A DNA stretch of 64,000 nucleotides from Pseudodonghicola sp048268305 (GCF_048268305.1 NZ_JBLWVT010000002.1:493534-557533); one strand, 5' to 3'; positions 44,107 to 53,241 are shown, counted from the first letter of the stretch. Made by a program: numbers and translations. Notes: generated by a model from the letters alone, not told the origin.

Positions 44107-44714
44107 CATGCGTCCGGATGGTCGGCGCGCCAGGCGGCCCAGGCCTCTGGCGTATCGAGATCGCAAAGCGCGTGGGTCTCAGGCAGTGGCACCAGCGTCA
44201 TCCGCTCGGCATGGCGTCGCAGCACCGGCTGGGCGCCGGTGTCGCCCACCAGCGCCTGAAGCTCGGGGAACAGCGCGCGGGACAGGATGACCGGATGCCC
44301 GGGGATGCCGGCAGAAGCGCCGCGCCAGATCATGTTTTTGGATGTTGGATCAAAGGATTGTGCGACTATCCTCAGGTCGTTTGCGGTAAGGTCGGGCAGG
44401 TCGGCCAGCAGGATCATCACCGCCGGAGAGGCTAGCGGCAAGGCTTCGATCCCGCGCCGCAGGCTGGCCGAGAGCCCCTCGGCCGCCTCCGGAACGGCGA
44501 TGGCACTCAGGTCCAGGCCAGTCAGCGCGGCATAGCGCGGATGCGGTGGCGGCGGCAGCGTCACCAGCAAGGGGCCGATGCCGGCGGCCAGCGCCCGCTC
44601 GGCCGTCCGGCGCAACAGGGGTTGGCCGGCGATGGGCTCCATCAGCTTGTCGCGGCCGCGCATCCGGCGCGACTGGCCGGCGGCGAGCAGCAGGATGGGC
44701 AGATCGCCGGCCAT
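44106..44714 (-). CDS. MobA-like nucleotidyltransferase
   Basis: A 202-residue NTP-transferase. The nucleotide-binding signature LLAAGQSRRMRGRDKLM opens the protein. MILLADLPDLT holds the catalytic metal-binding Asp, and IPGHPVIL matches the MocA-type substrate loop. Relatives attach CMP or GMP to molybdopterin. It follows the HxlR gene by five bases on the same strand. Start at 44714; the open frame upstream is a shadow. The exact acceptor is uncertain. Confidence 0.82.
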   Translation of the reverse strand: MAGDLPILLLAAGQSRRMRGRDKLMEPIAGQPLLRRTAERALAAGIGPLLVTLPPPPHPRYAALTGLDLSAIAVPEAAEGLSASLRRGIEALPLASPAVMILLADLPDLTANDLRIVAQSFDPTSKNMIWRGASAGIPGHPVILSRALFPELQALVGDTGAQPVLRRHAERMTLVPLPETHALCDLDTPEAWAAWRADHPDA

Positions 44715-44719
44715 GTTTC

Positions 44720-45100
44720 TCAGCCCCGTTGCGCTTTCGCGTCGAAACGCGCCCGCGCACCGGCGACCTCGGCCTCGTTCTCCACCGCCCAGGTGGTCAG
44801 CGCGTGAAGCGGCGGCAGCAGCGTCTGCCCCAGCCCGGTCAGCATGTAATCGACGCGCGGCGGGATTTCCGGCGTCACGATGCGTTCGATCAGCCCGTCG
44901 CGTTCCAGTTCGCGCAGGGTGGCGGTCAGCGACTTCTGAGTGATCCCGCCGATGCCGCGTTTCAGTTCGGAAAACCGTTTCGGGCCGGTCTCCAGATGGG
45001 TGACGATCAGCGTCGACCATTTGCTGGAGATCTTGTGCAAGAGCGTGCGCATGGCGGTACAGCGGGGATGGTCATGGGCAGGAAGCGATTGTGGTTTCAT
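44720..45100 (-). CDS. HxlR-family transcriptional regulator
   Basis: A 126-residue winged-helix protein of the HxlR family (core about 20-110; GPKRFSELKRGIGGITQKSLTATLRELERDGLI). Cys14 near the N-terminus (HPRCTAM) is the position where HxlR regulators such as YodB sense quinones or other electrophiles. It is divergent from an FMN reductase gene across a gap with two GGTATxC dyads, a typical redox-sensing pair. Confidence 0.9.
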   Translation of the reverse strand: MKPQSLPAHDHPRCTAMRTLLHKISSKWSTLIVTHLETGPKRFSELKRGIGGITQKSLTATLRELERDGLIERIVTPEIPPRVDYMLTGLGQTLLPPLHALTTWAVENEAEVAGARARFDAKAQRG

Positions 45101-45102
45101 CG

Positions 45103-45186
45103 GGTATACCAGGGTTTCCCAAAGGTTCCGTCTTGCGGCGATGCAGCAAAAGCTTATCGTTATTGTTGGTATCCTTCTGATACCAA
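45103..45186. promoter_or_regulatory. HxlR operator candidates
   Basis: GGTATACC (45103-45110) lies just upstream of the HxlR start. TTGGTATC-N5-GATACCAA (45166-45186) lies in the middle of the divergent gap. Both share the GGTAT core, so one dimeric regulator could bind both and control the two genes. Confidence 0.65.
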
Positions 45187-45285
45187 AGATTCACTCCTAC
45201 ACCAAGTCTCTCTGCACGAGTTTTTCTGCGCGCATGAGGGGCAGTTTCGGCATGATCTGAAACATTAAGAAAGGGACGCAATATA

Positions 45286-45849
45286 ATGTCTTTGAAGCTG
45301 AAAGTCATCATCGGGTCCACTCGTCCCGGTCGCGCCGCCCCGGTTGTGGGCGCCTGGGCCGCAAAGGCCGCCAAGGCGCATGGCGGCTTCGAGGTCGAGC
45401 TGGTCGATCTGGCCACCGTCGACCTGCCGCTGCTGGACGAGCCGAACCACCCGGCGATGAAGCAGTACGAGCATGAGCACACCAAGGCCTGGAGCGCGAT
45501 CGTCGATGACGCCGACGCCTTCCTCTTCGTGACGCCGGAATATGACTATTTCCCCCCCGCGGCCCTGGTCAACGCGCTGCAATGCCTGTCGCAGGAATGG
45601 CGCTACAAGCCGGCGGCGACGGTCAGCTATGGCTTCGTCTCCGGCGGGCTGCGCGCTGCGCAGGAGCTGCGCATGCTGCTGGCGAACCTGCTGATGATGC
45701 CGCTGCCGCAGGTGGTGCCGCTGCCCTTCTTCCCGCAGTTCATCAAGGACGGCGTGCTGGAGCCCAACGAGCAGATGACTGACGGCATGAGCATGGCGCT
45801 GACCGAATTGGCCAAATGGGCCGAGGCGCTGAAGCCGATGCGCGGCTGA
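45286..45849 (+). CDS. NAD(P)H-dependent FMN reductase/quinone reductase
   Basis: A 187-residue flavodoxin-like protein. The FMN phosphate loop GSTRPGRAAP is at residues 10-19, and TPEYDYFPPAALVNAL is the second flavin motif. Such enzymes reduce FMN, quinones or azo compounds. Divergent from HxlR, it is probably induced by electrophiles. AAAGGGA precedes the ATG at 45286, and a strong terminator follows. Confidence 0.9.
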   Translation: MSLKLKVIIGSTRPGRAAPVVGAWAAKAAKAHGGFEVELVDLATVDLPLLDEPNHPAMKQYEHEHTKAWSAIVDDADAFLFVTPEYDYFPPAALVNALQCLSQEWRYKPAATVSYGFVSGGLRAAQELRMLLANLLMMPLPQVVPLPFFPQFIKDGVLEPNEQMTDGMSMALTELAKWAEALKPMRG

Positions 45850-45872
45850 GCCACGGGCCAGTTGCAGATCCG

Positions 45873-45902
45873 AAGCCGGCGCAGATCTTGCGCCGGCTTT
45901 TT
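45873..45902 (+). terminator. Intrinsic terminator after the FMN reductase gene
   Basis: A 10-bp stem (45873-45882 with 45890-45899), a 7-base loop and five T. Confidence 0.88.
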
Positions 45903-45960
45903 CGTCGCGGGCTTGTCCTCCTCGCCTGGCCCGGCCATCCTGTGACGCAGGAGGGCAGGT

Positions 45961-47241
45961 ATGCTGACATCGCTTTTGCTGCGCTGGAATTTGATCCGGC
46001 GGACGCTCTGGTTCCGGGTGGTGGGGATTTCGGTTCTCAGCATCATCGCGGTGCTGACCGCCAAGCTGTTGGGTCCGATCCTGCCGCAGGGGCTGGATCG
46101 GCTGGTGGGGGCACAATCGGCAGATCAACTGCTGGACATTCTGTCCAGCTCGATGCTTGCCGTCACCACCTTCTCGCTGTCGGTGATGGTGACGGTCTAT
46201 CGCTCGATCTCTTCGCAATGGACGCCGCGGGCGCATCGCATCCAGCTGCGCGACAATGCCACCCAGATGGTTCTGGCCACCTTCGTGGGCGCCTTCGTCT
46301 ATGCGCTCTGCTCCATCGTGCTGCGCTCGACCCAGTTCTTTGGCGAACACGATCTGGTCGTGCTTTTCATCATGACCCTGGCGGTGATCGTGCTGGTGGT
46401 GGTGATGATCCTGCGCTGGATGGTGCGGTTGCAGACCATGGGCAGCCTGTCGGACATTGCCGGGCGGATCACCGATCTGACGCTGCAGGCGTTTCAGGGG
46501 CGGATGTCGGCGCCCTGTCTCGGCGCCCGGGCGCTGACGCCCGATCTGGTGCTGCCCGATGGGGTGCGTGATCTGCATGCGCCGCGGTCGGGCTATGTCG
46601 AGCGGATCTTTCCCGCCGCGATCGAGGCACACGCCAGGGGCTGCGGCGGTACCGTCTATCTGTTGAAGGGCGTCGGCGACTATGTCAGCCGGGGCGAGGT
46701 CTTTGCCCAGGTCACCGACCCCAGCCTGGAAAGCGCGGTGACAGGCAACGTCCAGATCGGCTCGATGCGGGATATCGAGCAGGATCCGGGCTTCGGGCTG
46801 CATGTCCTGGCCGAGATCGGATCGAAGGCGCTGTCACCCGGGGTCAACGATGGCGGCACCGCGATCGACATGATCGACCGGATCACCCGGGTGCTGGAAA
46901 GCTGGCTCGCCCCGCAGGAGCGGCCGGCAGTGCCGCCACGCTACCCGAGCCTCTATCTGCCGTCACTGCACCCGGCGCCGCTGGTGTCCGATCCCTTCGG
47001 GCTGATCGCCCGCGACGGGGCCGGCACGCTCGAGGTGCAGATGGTGTTGCAATCGCGGCTGTCCGGGCTGGAGCATCACCCCGATCCCGATCTGGCCGAG
47101 GCCGCCCGCCGCACCCGGCAGCAGGCGTTGACGCGGGCGATGGAAGCCTTGACCCATGAGGTGGACCGCGATGCCCTGAGCGAGCATGTCGAGCGGATGG
47201 GGCAGCGCTGCTGGGGGCAGGAGGCCGCGACCGAGGTCTAA
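45961..47241 (+). CDS. DUF2254 membrane protein
   Basis: A 426-residue protein with four hydrophobic segments in the first 165 residues (about 18-40, 60-85, 102-123 and 132-153) and a soluble C-terminal part. FSLSVMVTVYRSISSQWTPRA between helices and the later ALSPGVNDGGTAIDMIDRI are DUF2254 hallmarks. The function is unknown. The stop overlaps the convergent transporter gene by four bases. It stands between two terminated genes, so probably has its own promoter after 45902. Confidence 0.85.
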   Translation: MLTSLLLRWNLIRRTLWFRVVGISVLSIIAVLTAKLLGPILPQGLDRLVGAQSADQLLDILSSSMLAVTTFSLSVMVTVYRSISSQWTPRAHRIQLRDNATQMVLATFVGAFVYALCSIVLRSTQFFGEHDLVVLFIMTLAVIVLVVVMILRWMVRLQTMGSLSDIAGRITDLTLQAFQGRMSAPCLGARALTPDLVLPDGVRDLHAPRSGYVERIFPAAIEAHARGCGGTVYLLKGVGDYVSRGEVFAQVTDPSLESAVTGNVQIGSMRDIEQDPGFGLHVLAEIGSKALSPGVNDGGTAIDMIDRITRVLESWLAPQERPAVPPRYPSLYLPSLHPAPLVSDPFGLIARDGAGTLEVQMVLQSRLSGLEHHPDPDLAEAARRTRQQALTRAMEALTHEVDRDALSEHVERMGQRCWGQEAATEV

Positions 47242-48872
47242 TCGGTGGTGTGCAGCCGCGAGCGCTGCACCAGCGCCGCGGCGATCAGAGGCACCACCAG
47301 CCCGATCACCGCGACGGTGATCAAGAGCAGGCCGAGCTGGCTGTAGTCGGCCGGTATCTGCACGCTGCCGTCGGGCGCCTTCACCTCGCGCGTGACCGTG
47401 AAAATCTGGTTGAGGTATTTGGTGCCGAGACTGCTGGCCGACAGCGCCAGATTGGTGAAGGAGGCCATCACCGCGAAGAAAGTGGCCTTGAGGCTGTCGG
47501 GGGCGTTGCGGGCGATCCAGGCCAGCATCGGGATCATTGCCACCTGACCCAGCGGGCTTTCCATGGCGGTGTCGAGAATGGCGATGAACCGGGCGTCGAC
47601 GATGCCGCCGGTCAGCGGCGCGGTCCAGTTCTGGATGCCATAGAACAGGCCGATGTTGGGCAGCGACAGCAGGCCGGCGGCGAGGCTCAGCAGCACGACG
47701 ATATAGACGATGCTGTGATTGGCCATCAGCGGACGCAGCACGAACATCCCGACCAGCGTCAGCACCGAGGTGATCAGCTCCAGCACCGCGATGAACTGCG
47801 GATCGAAGCCCAGTTCGTCGATGGTGAACCAGGTGGCCCCGGCGCCGGGCAGGGGCGTGGCGCGGAAGATGAAGATGACGATCGCGGTGCCGATCAACGC
47901 GCGGGCCTTGGCGGGCTCCAGCACTGCCAGGAGCTGGCGCATCAGGTAGAGCACGATCGCCAGCGAGCCGGCGAAGATCATCTCCTGCGCATAGGGAAGC
48001 TCCGACAGCCCCAGCGTGACCGAGATCGCCACGAAGATGCCGCCACCGATGAAATAGGACCAATTGGGTTTCACCGCGCCGCCCTCGGGGGCGAAATGCG
48101 CCTCGGCCTGCGTCCGGGAAAGGCCCTGGGCGATCATTGCCGCGATCTGGCGGTGCTGTTGCCATTTCGCCAGCAGCACCCCCGAGACCGAGATCACCGG
48201 GATCGCCAGCCCCATCAGATAGATCCGGCCAAAGACCGCGCCCTTGGCGGTCTCGGGCAGGGTTTCGATGCCGGCGAAAAGGCTGATGTTCAGCGCCGCC
48301 ACCGCCGAAAGCGCGCCGATCAGCGCCACCCGGCCGAGTGTCTGCATGGTGGTATGGAGCGCCCGGATCGTGGTTTCTTCGAGCGGTTTCCCGCTCTCGT
48401 CGACTTTCGGCACCGCCTCGACCGAGAGCGCATCGGCCACCGCGTCCTGCAGCACATAGCCGGTCGGCGAAAGCAGCGAGGCCAGCACGAACCAGGCAGT
48501 CACCGGCATCACGCCAAGCATCCAGCCCACCCGGGTGGCAAGGCCGAACATGATCACGAAGCTCGCCGCGATCAGCCCGGCGCCGATGAAGACCAGCAGC
48601 CATTTCCAGCGCCACATCAGATCGACCAGATGGCCCATCGGCATCTTCAGCGCCCAGGGCAGCCCGACCCAGAAGCCAAGCCCGGCCAGGAAGACGGCCG
48701 AGACATCGAGGTAATCCTTGATGAAGAATGTCCCCACCACCGAGGTGATGCCCGAAGCGCCATAGGCGAAATAGACCATCAGCGGCGGCAGGAAGGACCA
48801 GCGCATCTGCCGGCCGAGATCGAGCACAACGGCGTCGAACCAGCCAGTGAGCGCGGCCCAGCTGCGCCTCAT
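47238..48872 (-). CDS. Folate/biopterin transporter-like MFS protein
   Basis: A 544-residue membrane protein with about 12 helices. YVLQDAVADALSVE corresponds to the DAxxDALVVE motif of the FBT/BT1 family (folate-biopterin transporters of cyanobacteria, plants and Leishmania). The loop between helices 6 and 7 is long (about 210-265). No pterin gene lies nearby, so the substrate is open. Its start overlaps the stop of the CNNM-type gene (ATGA), a coupled pair. Confidence 0.7.
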   Translation of the reverse strand: MRRSWAALTGWFDAVVLDLGRQMRWSFLPPLMVYFAYGASGITSVVGTFFIKDYLDVSAVFLAGLGFWVGLPWALKMPMGHLVDLMWRWKWLLVFIGAGLIAASFVIMFGLATRVGWMLGVMPVTAWFVLASLLSPTGYVLQDAVADALSVEAVPKVDESGKPLEETTIRALHTTMQTLGRVALIGALSAVAALNISLFAGIETLPETAKGAVFGRIYLMGLAIPVISVSGVLLAKWQQHRQIAAMIAQGLSRTQAEAHFAPEGGAVKPNWSYFIGGGIFVAISVTLGLSELPYAQEMIFAGSLAIVLYLMRQLLAVLEPAKARALIGTAIVIFIFRATPLPGAGATWFTIDELGFDPQFIAVLELITSVLTLVGMFVLRPLMANHSIVYIVVLLSLAAGLLSLPNIGLFYGIQNWTAPLTGGIVDARFIAILDTAMESPLGQVAMIPMLAWIARNAPDSLKATFFAVMASFTNLALSASSLGTKYLNQIFTVTREVKAPDGSVQIPADYSQLGLLLITVAVIGLVVPLIAAALVQRSRLHTTD

Positions 48873-50176
48873 AGCGGGCGGATCTTGAGCTTTGTCACCC
48901 GGTTGCCCTCGCGTCCCGTCACCTCGAAGCGGAAGTTGTGGAACGAGAATACCTGCCCCACGGTGGGGATCATCTGCGCCTCGTGGATCACCAGCCCGGC
49001 GACGGTATTGGCCTCTTCATCGGGAAGCTGCCAGTCAGTGGCCCGGTTCAGGTCGCGGATCGTCATCGCACCGTCGACCAGGTAATGGCCATCCTCGGTC
49101 TTGCGCACCGGATGGTCGCCATCGACGTCGAATTCATCGGTGATCTCGCCGACGATCTCTTCGAGGATGTCCTCCAGCGTGATCAACCCCTGAAGCGAGC
49201 CGTATTCGTCGACCACCAGGGCGAAATGGGTGCGCCGGCGCAGGAACTGCCGCATCTGGTCGTCCAGCGTGGTGGTCTCGGGCACGAAATAGGGCGGCTT
49301 GATCACATCGGTGACCTGAAAGCCGCGGAAGGCCTCGACCATGTCATGCGACTGGTCGAGCCGGGCATAGATCGCACGCAGCAGATCCTTGGCATGGATC
49401 ACGCCGATGATGTTCTCCTGCTCGTCCCGGAACACCGGCAGGCGGGTGTGCGGGCTGTTGACGCATTGGGCGAAGATATATTGCGGGTCGGCGGCGGCAT
49501 CGAGCATCTCGATGCCGGAGCGGTGCAGCATGATCTCCTCGACGGTGCGATCGCCGAGATCGAGCGCGCCGAGGATGCGGTCGCGATCCTCCTTTTCGAC
49601 CACGCCTTCGGAATGGCCCAGCTGCAGCGCGCCGGCGATCTCTTCGCGCACGGCGAGCATCTGGCTGTCCGGGTCGATGCGCACGCCGAACAGGCGCAGC
49701 ACCCCGCGCACGGTGATCCGCACGGCGGAGACCACGGGCGAGAAGACCAGCACGATGATCCGGACCGCCGGAGCGACCGCGGCGGCGGCCTTTTCGGCAT
49801 TGGTGATCGCATAGGTCTTGGGCAGAACTTCGGCGAAGATCAGCACCAGGAAGGTCATCACCAGCGTTGCCAGCGCCACACCGTTCTGGCCGAAGACCTT
49901 GGTGAAGAGCGAGGTGGCGAGTGAGGCGGCCAGGATGTTGACCAGGTTGTTGCCCAGCAGGACCGAGCCGATCAGCCTTTCGTTATCCTCGGTCACGTCG
50001 AGCGCCTGCTGCGCCCCGCGTGATCCTTTGTCGGCCTGGTTCCGCAGCTTGGCGCGGCTGGCGGCGGTCAATGCGGTTTCGGAACCGGAAAAGAAGCCCG
50101 ACAGCACCAGCAGCAACACGATCGCCCCGGCGGTGAGCCAGAAGGCGCTATCGAGAAGGGTAGGGGAACTCTCCAT
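48869..50176 (-). CDS. CNNM/CorC-type hemolysin-family protein
   Basis: A 435-residue protein with an N-terminal DUF21 membrane domain (helices about 15-35, 70-92, 100-120 and 135-155), a CBS pair (about 210-335; VMLHRSGIEML-like opening and VVDEYGSLQGLITLEDILEEIVGEI) and a C-terminal CorC_HlyC domain. Members export magnesium or cobalt and are mislabelled as hemolysins. It is coupled to the FBT-like gene downstream. Confidence 0.9.
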   Translation of the reverse strand: MESSPTLLDSAFWLTAGAIVLLLVLSGFFSGSETALTAASRAKLRNQADKGSRGAQQALDVTEDNERLIGSVLLGNNLVNILAASLATSLFTKVFGQNGVALATLVMTFLVLIFAEVLPKTYAITNAEKAAAAVAPAVRIIVLVFSPVVSAVRITVRGVLRLFGVRIDPDSQMLAVREEIAGALQLGHSEGVVEKEDRDRILGALDLGDRTVEEIMLHRSGIEMLDAAADPQYIFAQCVNSPHTRLPVFRDEQENIIGVIHAKDLLRAIYARLDQSHDMVEAFRGFQVTDVIKPPYFVPETTTLDDQMRQFLRRRTHFALVVDEYGSLQGLITLEDILEEIVGEITDEFDVDGDHPVRKTEDGHYLVDGAMTIRDLNRATDWQLPDEEANTVAGLVIHEAQMIPTVGQVFSFHNFRFEVTGREGNRVTKLKIRPL

Positions 50177-50282
50177 CAGGGGAATATCTGCCGCATAATT
50201 TTGATCTCATTTGGTTATGGGGCCAGGCCGGGCCACGTTCAAGAGCACCGTGGCCCGGCCCTATGCCCGAGGGGCCGAGGTC

Positions 50283-50524
50283 TCAGGTCCAGAAGGTCGC
50301 GGTCCTGGGCTGCGCATGCACCCTCTGGACGAATTCGAGCAACGACACCAGCCCGATCCGGACGCAGATAAAGATCTCGGCGAAGAGGCGGCAGTCAGCC
50401 CCCGGCACAGCAGCACGAGCCGCGGGGACAGGGTGTTCAGCCACGCCGCGATGGTGCTCAGCAGGAAGACCGGTGCCGCCGAGAGGCGGATGTCGTGGGA
50501 GAGGTCACGGGGGGAGAGGCTCAT
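50283..50524 (-). pseudogene. Decayed DUF2721 membrane protein gene
   Basis: From 50524 the minus strand encodes SLSPRDLSHDIRLSAAPVFL and a following LSTIAAWLNTLSPRL, very like the N-terminus of DUF2721 proteins. Near 50400 that frame turns into low-complexity Ser/Arg. A different frame then continues with RLFAEIFICVRIGLVSLLEF and stops at 50283, resembling the C-terminal helix of the family. About 50 residues of the middle are missing and the frame is shifted. The gene is therefore probably broken by a deletion. Family memory, not a search, supports this. Confidence 0.5.
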
Positions 50525-50602
50525 GTCAATTTGCATGGTCGCAGAATGTGTGTCCTCGGTGGCCTTGACAAGATGGTCGCGCGCCTGCCGTCGTGGCGGT
50601 CG

Positions 50603-51550
50603 TCAGCGTTTCGCGGATGTCGCCAGTGGGTGGTGCTCCAGCACCAGTTCGGCCAGCCGTTCGTCGAGCACATGGGTATAGATCTCCGTGGTCGAGACAT
50701 CGGCATGGCCCAGAAGCGTCTGGATCGAGCGCAGATCGGCGCCATTGGCCAAAAGGTGGGTGGCAAAGGCGTGGCGCAGGGTGTGCGGGGTGACGGTGTC
50801 GGGGTTGACCCCGCCGGCAACCGCAAGCTCCTTGATCAGCAGATAGAACCGGTTGCGGGTCAGATAGCCCGAGGCGCCGCGCGAGGGGAACAGGAAACGC
50901 GACGGCTGGGCGCCCTTCAGGCGGTGTTCCTCTTCGATCTCGTCGCGCAGGGCCAGCCACTCCGCCAGCGCGACGCGGGCCGGCGGCGACAGCGGCACCA
51001 GCCGTTCCTTGCCGCCCTTGCCCTTGACCAGCAGCATGCGCGGATCGCCCCGCGCCGCCGAGGCGGGCAGCGAGACCAGCTCGCTCACCCGCATGCCGGT
51101 GGCATAGAGCAGCTCCATCAGGCAGGTGTTGCGCAACCGGTCGGCGGGGGTGCGGCCCACCTCGCGCGCGGCGGCGAGCAGCCGGTCGACATCGGGCACG
51201 CTCAGGGTCTTGGGCAGCCGCTTGTCGCGGCCGGGGCCTCGGATCTGGATCGCCGGGCTGTCTTCGCGCCAGCCCTCCTCGAAGGCGAAGCGGTAAAGCT
51301 GCTTGATCGCCGACAGCCGTCGGGCGCGGGTGGCGCGTGACAGGCCCTGGGCGTCGCAATCGACCAGATAGCTTTCGATCATGTCGCGGTCGGCCGCGGC
51401 GAAATCGCTGCCGCGCCGACCCAGCCAATGGGCGAAATCCTTCAGATCGCGGCCATAGGCGAGCTGGGTGTTGGTCGCCGCCCCCAGTTCCGCCGCCTGC
51501 GCGTCGAGAAAGGTGGCGATCCAGCCCATCTGGTCGGCCGGTGCCACCAT
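50603..51550 (-). CDS. xerD: Tyrosine recombinase XerD
   Basis: A 315-residue site-specific recombinase that with XerC resolves chromosome dimers at dif during division. The N-terminal core-binding domain (residues 1-95) precedes the catalytic domain, with Arg in ATGMRVSEL, Lys in KGKGGKERLVPL, His and Arg in HTLRHAFATHLL, His in LGHADVS and the nucleophile Tyr in TEIYTHV. It starts one base after the stop of the 516-residue gene and is last in that operon. No integrase-type attachment context is visible, so it is the housekeeping enzyme. Confidence 0.93.
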   Translation of the reverse strand: MVAPADQMGWIATFLDAQAAELGAATNTQLAYGRDLKDFAHWLGRRGSDFAAADRDMIESYLVDCDAQGLSRATRARRLSAIKQLYRFAFEEGWREDSPAIQIRGPGRDKRLPKTLSVPDVDRLLAAAREVGRTPADRLRNTCLMELLYATGMRVSELVSLPASAARGDPRMLLVKGKGGKERLVPLSPPARVALAEWLALRDEIEEEHRLKGAQPSRFLFPSRGASGYLTRNRFYLLIKELAVAGGVNPDTVTPHTLRHAFATHLLANGADLRSIQTLLGHADVSTTEIYTHVLDERLAELVLEHHPLATSAKR

Positions 51551-51551
51551 C

Positions 51552-53102
51552 TCAGACCGCCCCGATCAGCAGGAGCTGCAGCGCCGCGCGCCGGGCAGTG
51601 TCCTCCAGCCCCACCGCGCGCAGCGTCGCCAGAGAGTCGGTCAGCTCGGTCGGATTGCCGTGGGCACCGCGGTCGAACGACAGGATGCAGCGCAGGATGA
51701 CTTCGCCCAGCCGGCCGCTGTCGATTGCCTCGGCCAGATCCTGCGGCGGCTTGGCTTCGGGGGAAAACCCGCGGGCGACCGCGCGGGACAGATCGTCGGG
51801 CGCATCGGCGCGGCCGGGATCGCCCTGCGCCAGGGCGGCGAGAAAGGTGTTGTCGCGGCTGTTGTCGGGGGGATGGTGCGAAAACGCCTCGTAATCGGGG
51901 CCAAGCAGCTCGATCTTCCAGGCGATGGTCTCCGCCTGGCCAGCAAGCTTGAGCGGCGCCAGGCGATCGGCGAAGAGATGCGCGAAAGGCACCTCAAGCC
52001 CGGCCATGCGCATCTGTTCCCAGACCTTGGGCAGGGTCTTGGTCACTGCCTCGGCGCTGCCGGTGGACAGGGCGATATCGAACCGCTGCACCGCCATCAC
52101 CCGGTCCCAGACCCCGCCGGAGGCCGCCGGCCGGCGGTCGGTATAAAGGCCCAGAAGCTTGTTGGGATTGAGCGCGCCGGTGCGGGTGAGCCGCTCGGCC
52201 GCCTCGATCTGCGCCTTCCAGCCGGCCAGATCGCCCAGATCGGCATTGGCGAAGGCACGGGGCAGGGTGCTGCTGGGCAGCCGTTCGCCGATCGCCTCGT
52301 ACAGGCGGAAGGTCAGCGGGTCGGGGGTTTCCGGGGCGGGCAGGGGCGGCGCGCCGTCGAAGAGATCGGCGTTCAGGAAACGATCGATCAGCTCGATCTT
52401 CGGCGCTGGCAGCAGATCGAGTGTGCGCACGGTTTCCAGCGTCAGCGCCGCGGTCTCCCAGTCGCCGCTGCGCGCGGTGCAAAAGATCAGTGCCGCGTAA
52501 TCCGGCGAGAGATAGGGCGCCGCCAGGAGCGCGGCGCAGGGGCGATCCTCTTCACCGGACAGCAGGGCGGCGTCGAACCAGCGGCGGAAGAATTCCGCAT
52601 CGCGGGTGGGGCCTGCCTGTTCGACCAGCGCCAGTGCCGGATCGACCGCGCCGAGCACGATCAGCCGGTCGATCTGCGCCAGCATCAGTCGGTTGGCCTC
52701 ATCGGCGTTGGCGCCGGTGGGGGGCAGTTTCTCGGCCAGCAGCAGGGTATAGAGCAGGGCTTGCATCGCCGGGCTGTCCTGGACCGGCGCATCGGTGATC
52801 AGGCGGATCAATTGACGCGGGTCGCTGCCGCGCCACAGATCGACCGGCAAGCCGGTGACGGTGGTCGCCACCAGGCCGGTGGCGACGGGCGCGTCTTCCA
52901 GCGGGCTGACTTCGATCGAAGGACGCAGGGCCGCCTTGGCCACCGGCGGTTCAAGCAGCACCGAGCCGCCCGAGACCGGTGCCTTATAGCCCGAGGCTGG
53001 TGCCTTATAGGCGGAGCCCAGCCAGTCGATGACCGACAGGGGCTCTTGGGCCAGGGCCGCCGCAGGCCAGAAGACCGCGAACAGCGCTGGTTTAATCTGC
53101 AT
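51552..53102 (-). CDS. Exported Ala-rich helical protein of unknown function
   Basis: A 516-residue protein. An N-terminal signal peptide with an ALA cleavage site (about residue 19) is followed by a short repeat (YKAPASG, YKAPVSG at about 40-53), then an Ala/Leu-rich, probably all-helical, solenoid-like body. No enzyme motif is seen. The start at 53102 lies 11 bases inside the end of the 49-residue gene and has no strong ribosome binding site, so translation may depend on that gene. I do not recognise the family. Confidence 0.75.
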   Translation of the reverse strand: MQIKPALFAVFWPAAALAQEPLSVIDWLGSAYKAPASGYKAPVSGGSVLLEPPVAKAALRPSIEVSPLEDAPVATGLVATTVTGLPVDLWRGSDPRQLIRLITDAPVQDSPAMQALLYTLLLAEKLPPTGANADEANRLMLAQIDRLIVLGAVDPALALVEQAGPTRDAEFFRRWFDAALLSGEEDRPCAALLAAPYLSPDYAALIFCTARSGDWETAALTLETVRTLDLLPAPKIELIDRFLNADLFDGAPPLPAPETPDPLTFRLYEAIGERLPSSTLPRAFANADLGDLAGWKAQIEAAERLTRTGALNPNKLLGLYTDRRPAASGGVWDRVMAVQRFDIALSTGSAEAVTKTLPKVWEQMRMAGLEVPFAHLFADRLAPLKLAGQAETIAWKIELLGPDYEAFSHHPPDNSRDNTFLAALAQGDPGRADAPDDLSRAVARGFSPEAKPPQDLAEAIDSGRLGEVILRCILSFDRGAHGNPTELTDSLATLRAVGLEDTARRAALQLLLIGAV

Positions 53103-53241
53103 GCAAGGTGACCGGTTGCCGGATCTCGGCCAGGGGGGGCGAGAAATCCTCGCCGAACCAGGGCCCGAGATAAGCATAGCCAACCAGGCCGATCACGGCC
53201 AAAATAATTAGATAAAACAGGTACTTGAACAGTCGCCCCAT
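53092..53241 (-). CDS. Small single-span membrane protein (49 residues)
   Basis: An open frame of 49 residues: Met-Gly-Arg-Leu, one hydrophobic helix (residues about 6-25, YLFYLIILAVIGLVGYAYL) and a polar tail ending in VTLHAD. Its stop overlaps the start of the 516-residue exported protein. It is divergent from aroK, with 82 bases between the starts. The composition and coupling look genuine. The function is unknown; it may anchor or assist the downstream protein. Confidence 0.72.
   Translation of the reverse strand: MGRLFKYLFYLIILAVIGLVGYAYLGPWFGEDFSPPLAEIRQPVTLHAD

Noticed and set aside
50211..50681. A 156-codon plus-strand frame near xerD
   Set aside because: No recognisable motif; it runs opposite to the DUF2721 remnant and the xerD end.
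50603..51550. Phage or integrative-element integrase
   Set aside because: Length, motifs and the housekeeping neighbourhood fit chromosomal XerD; there is no tRNA attachment site or phage gene nearby.
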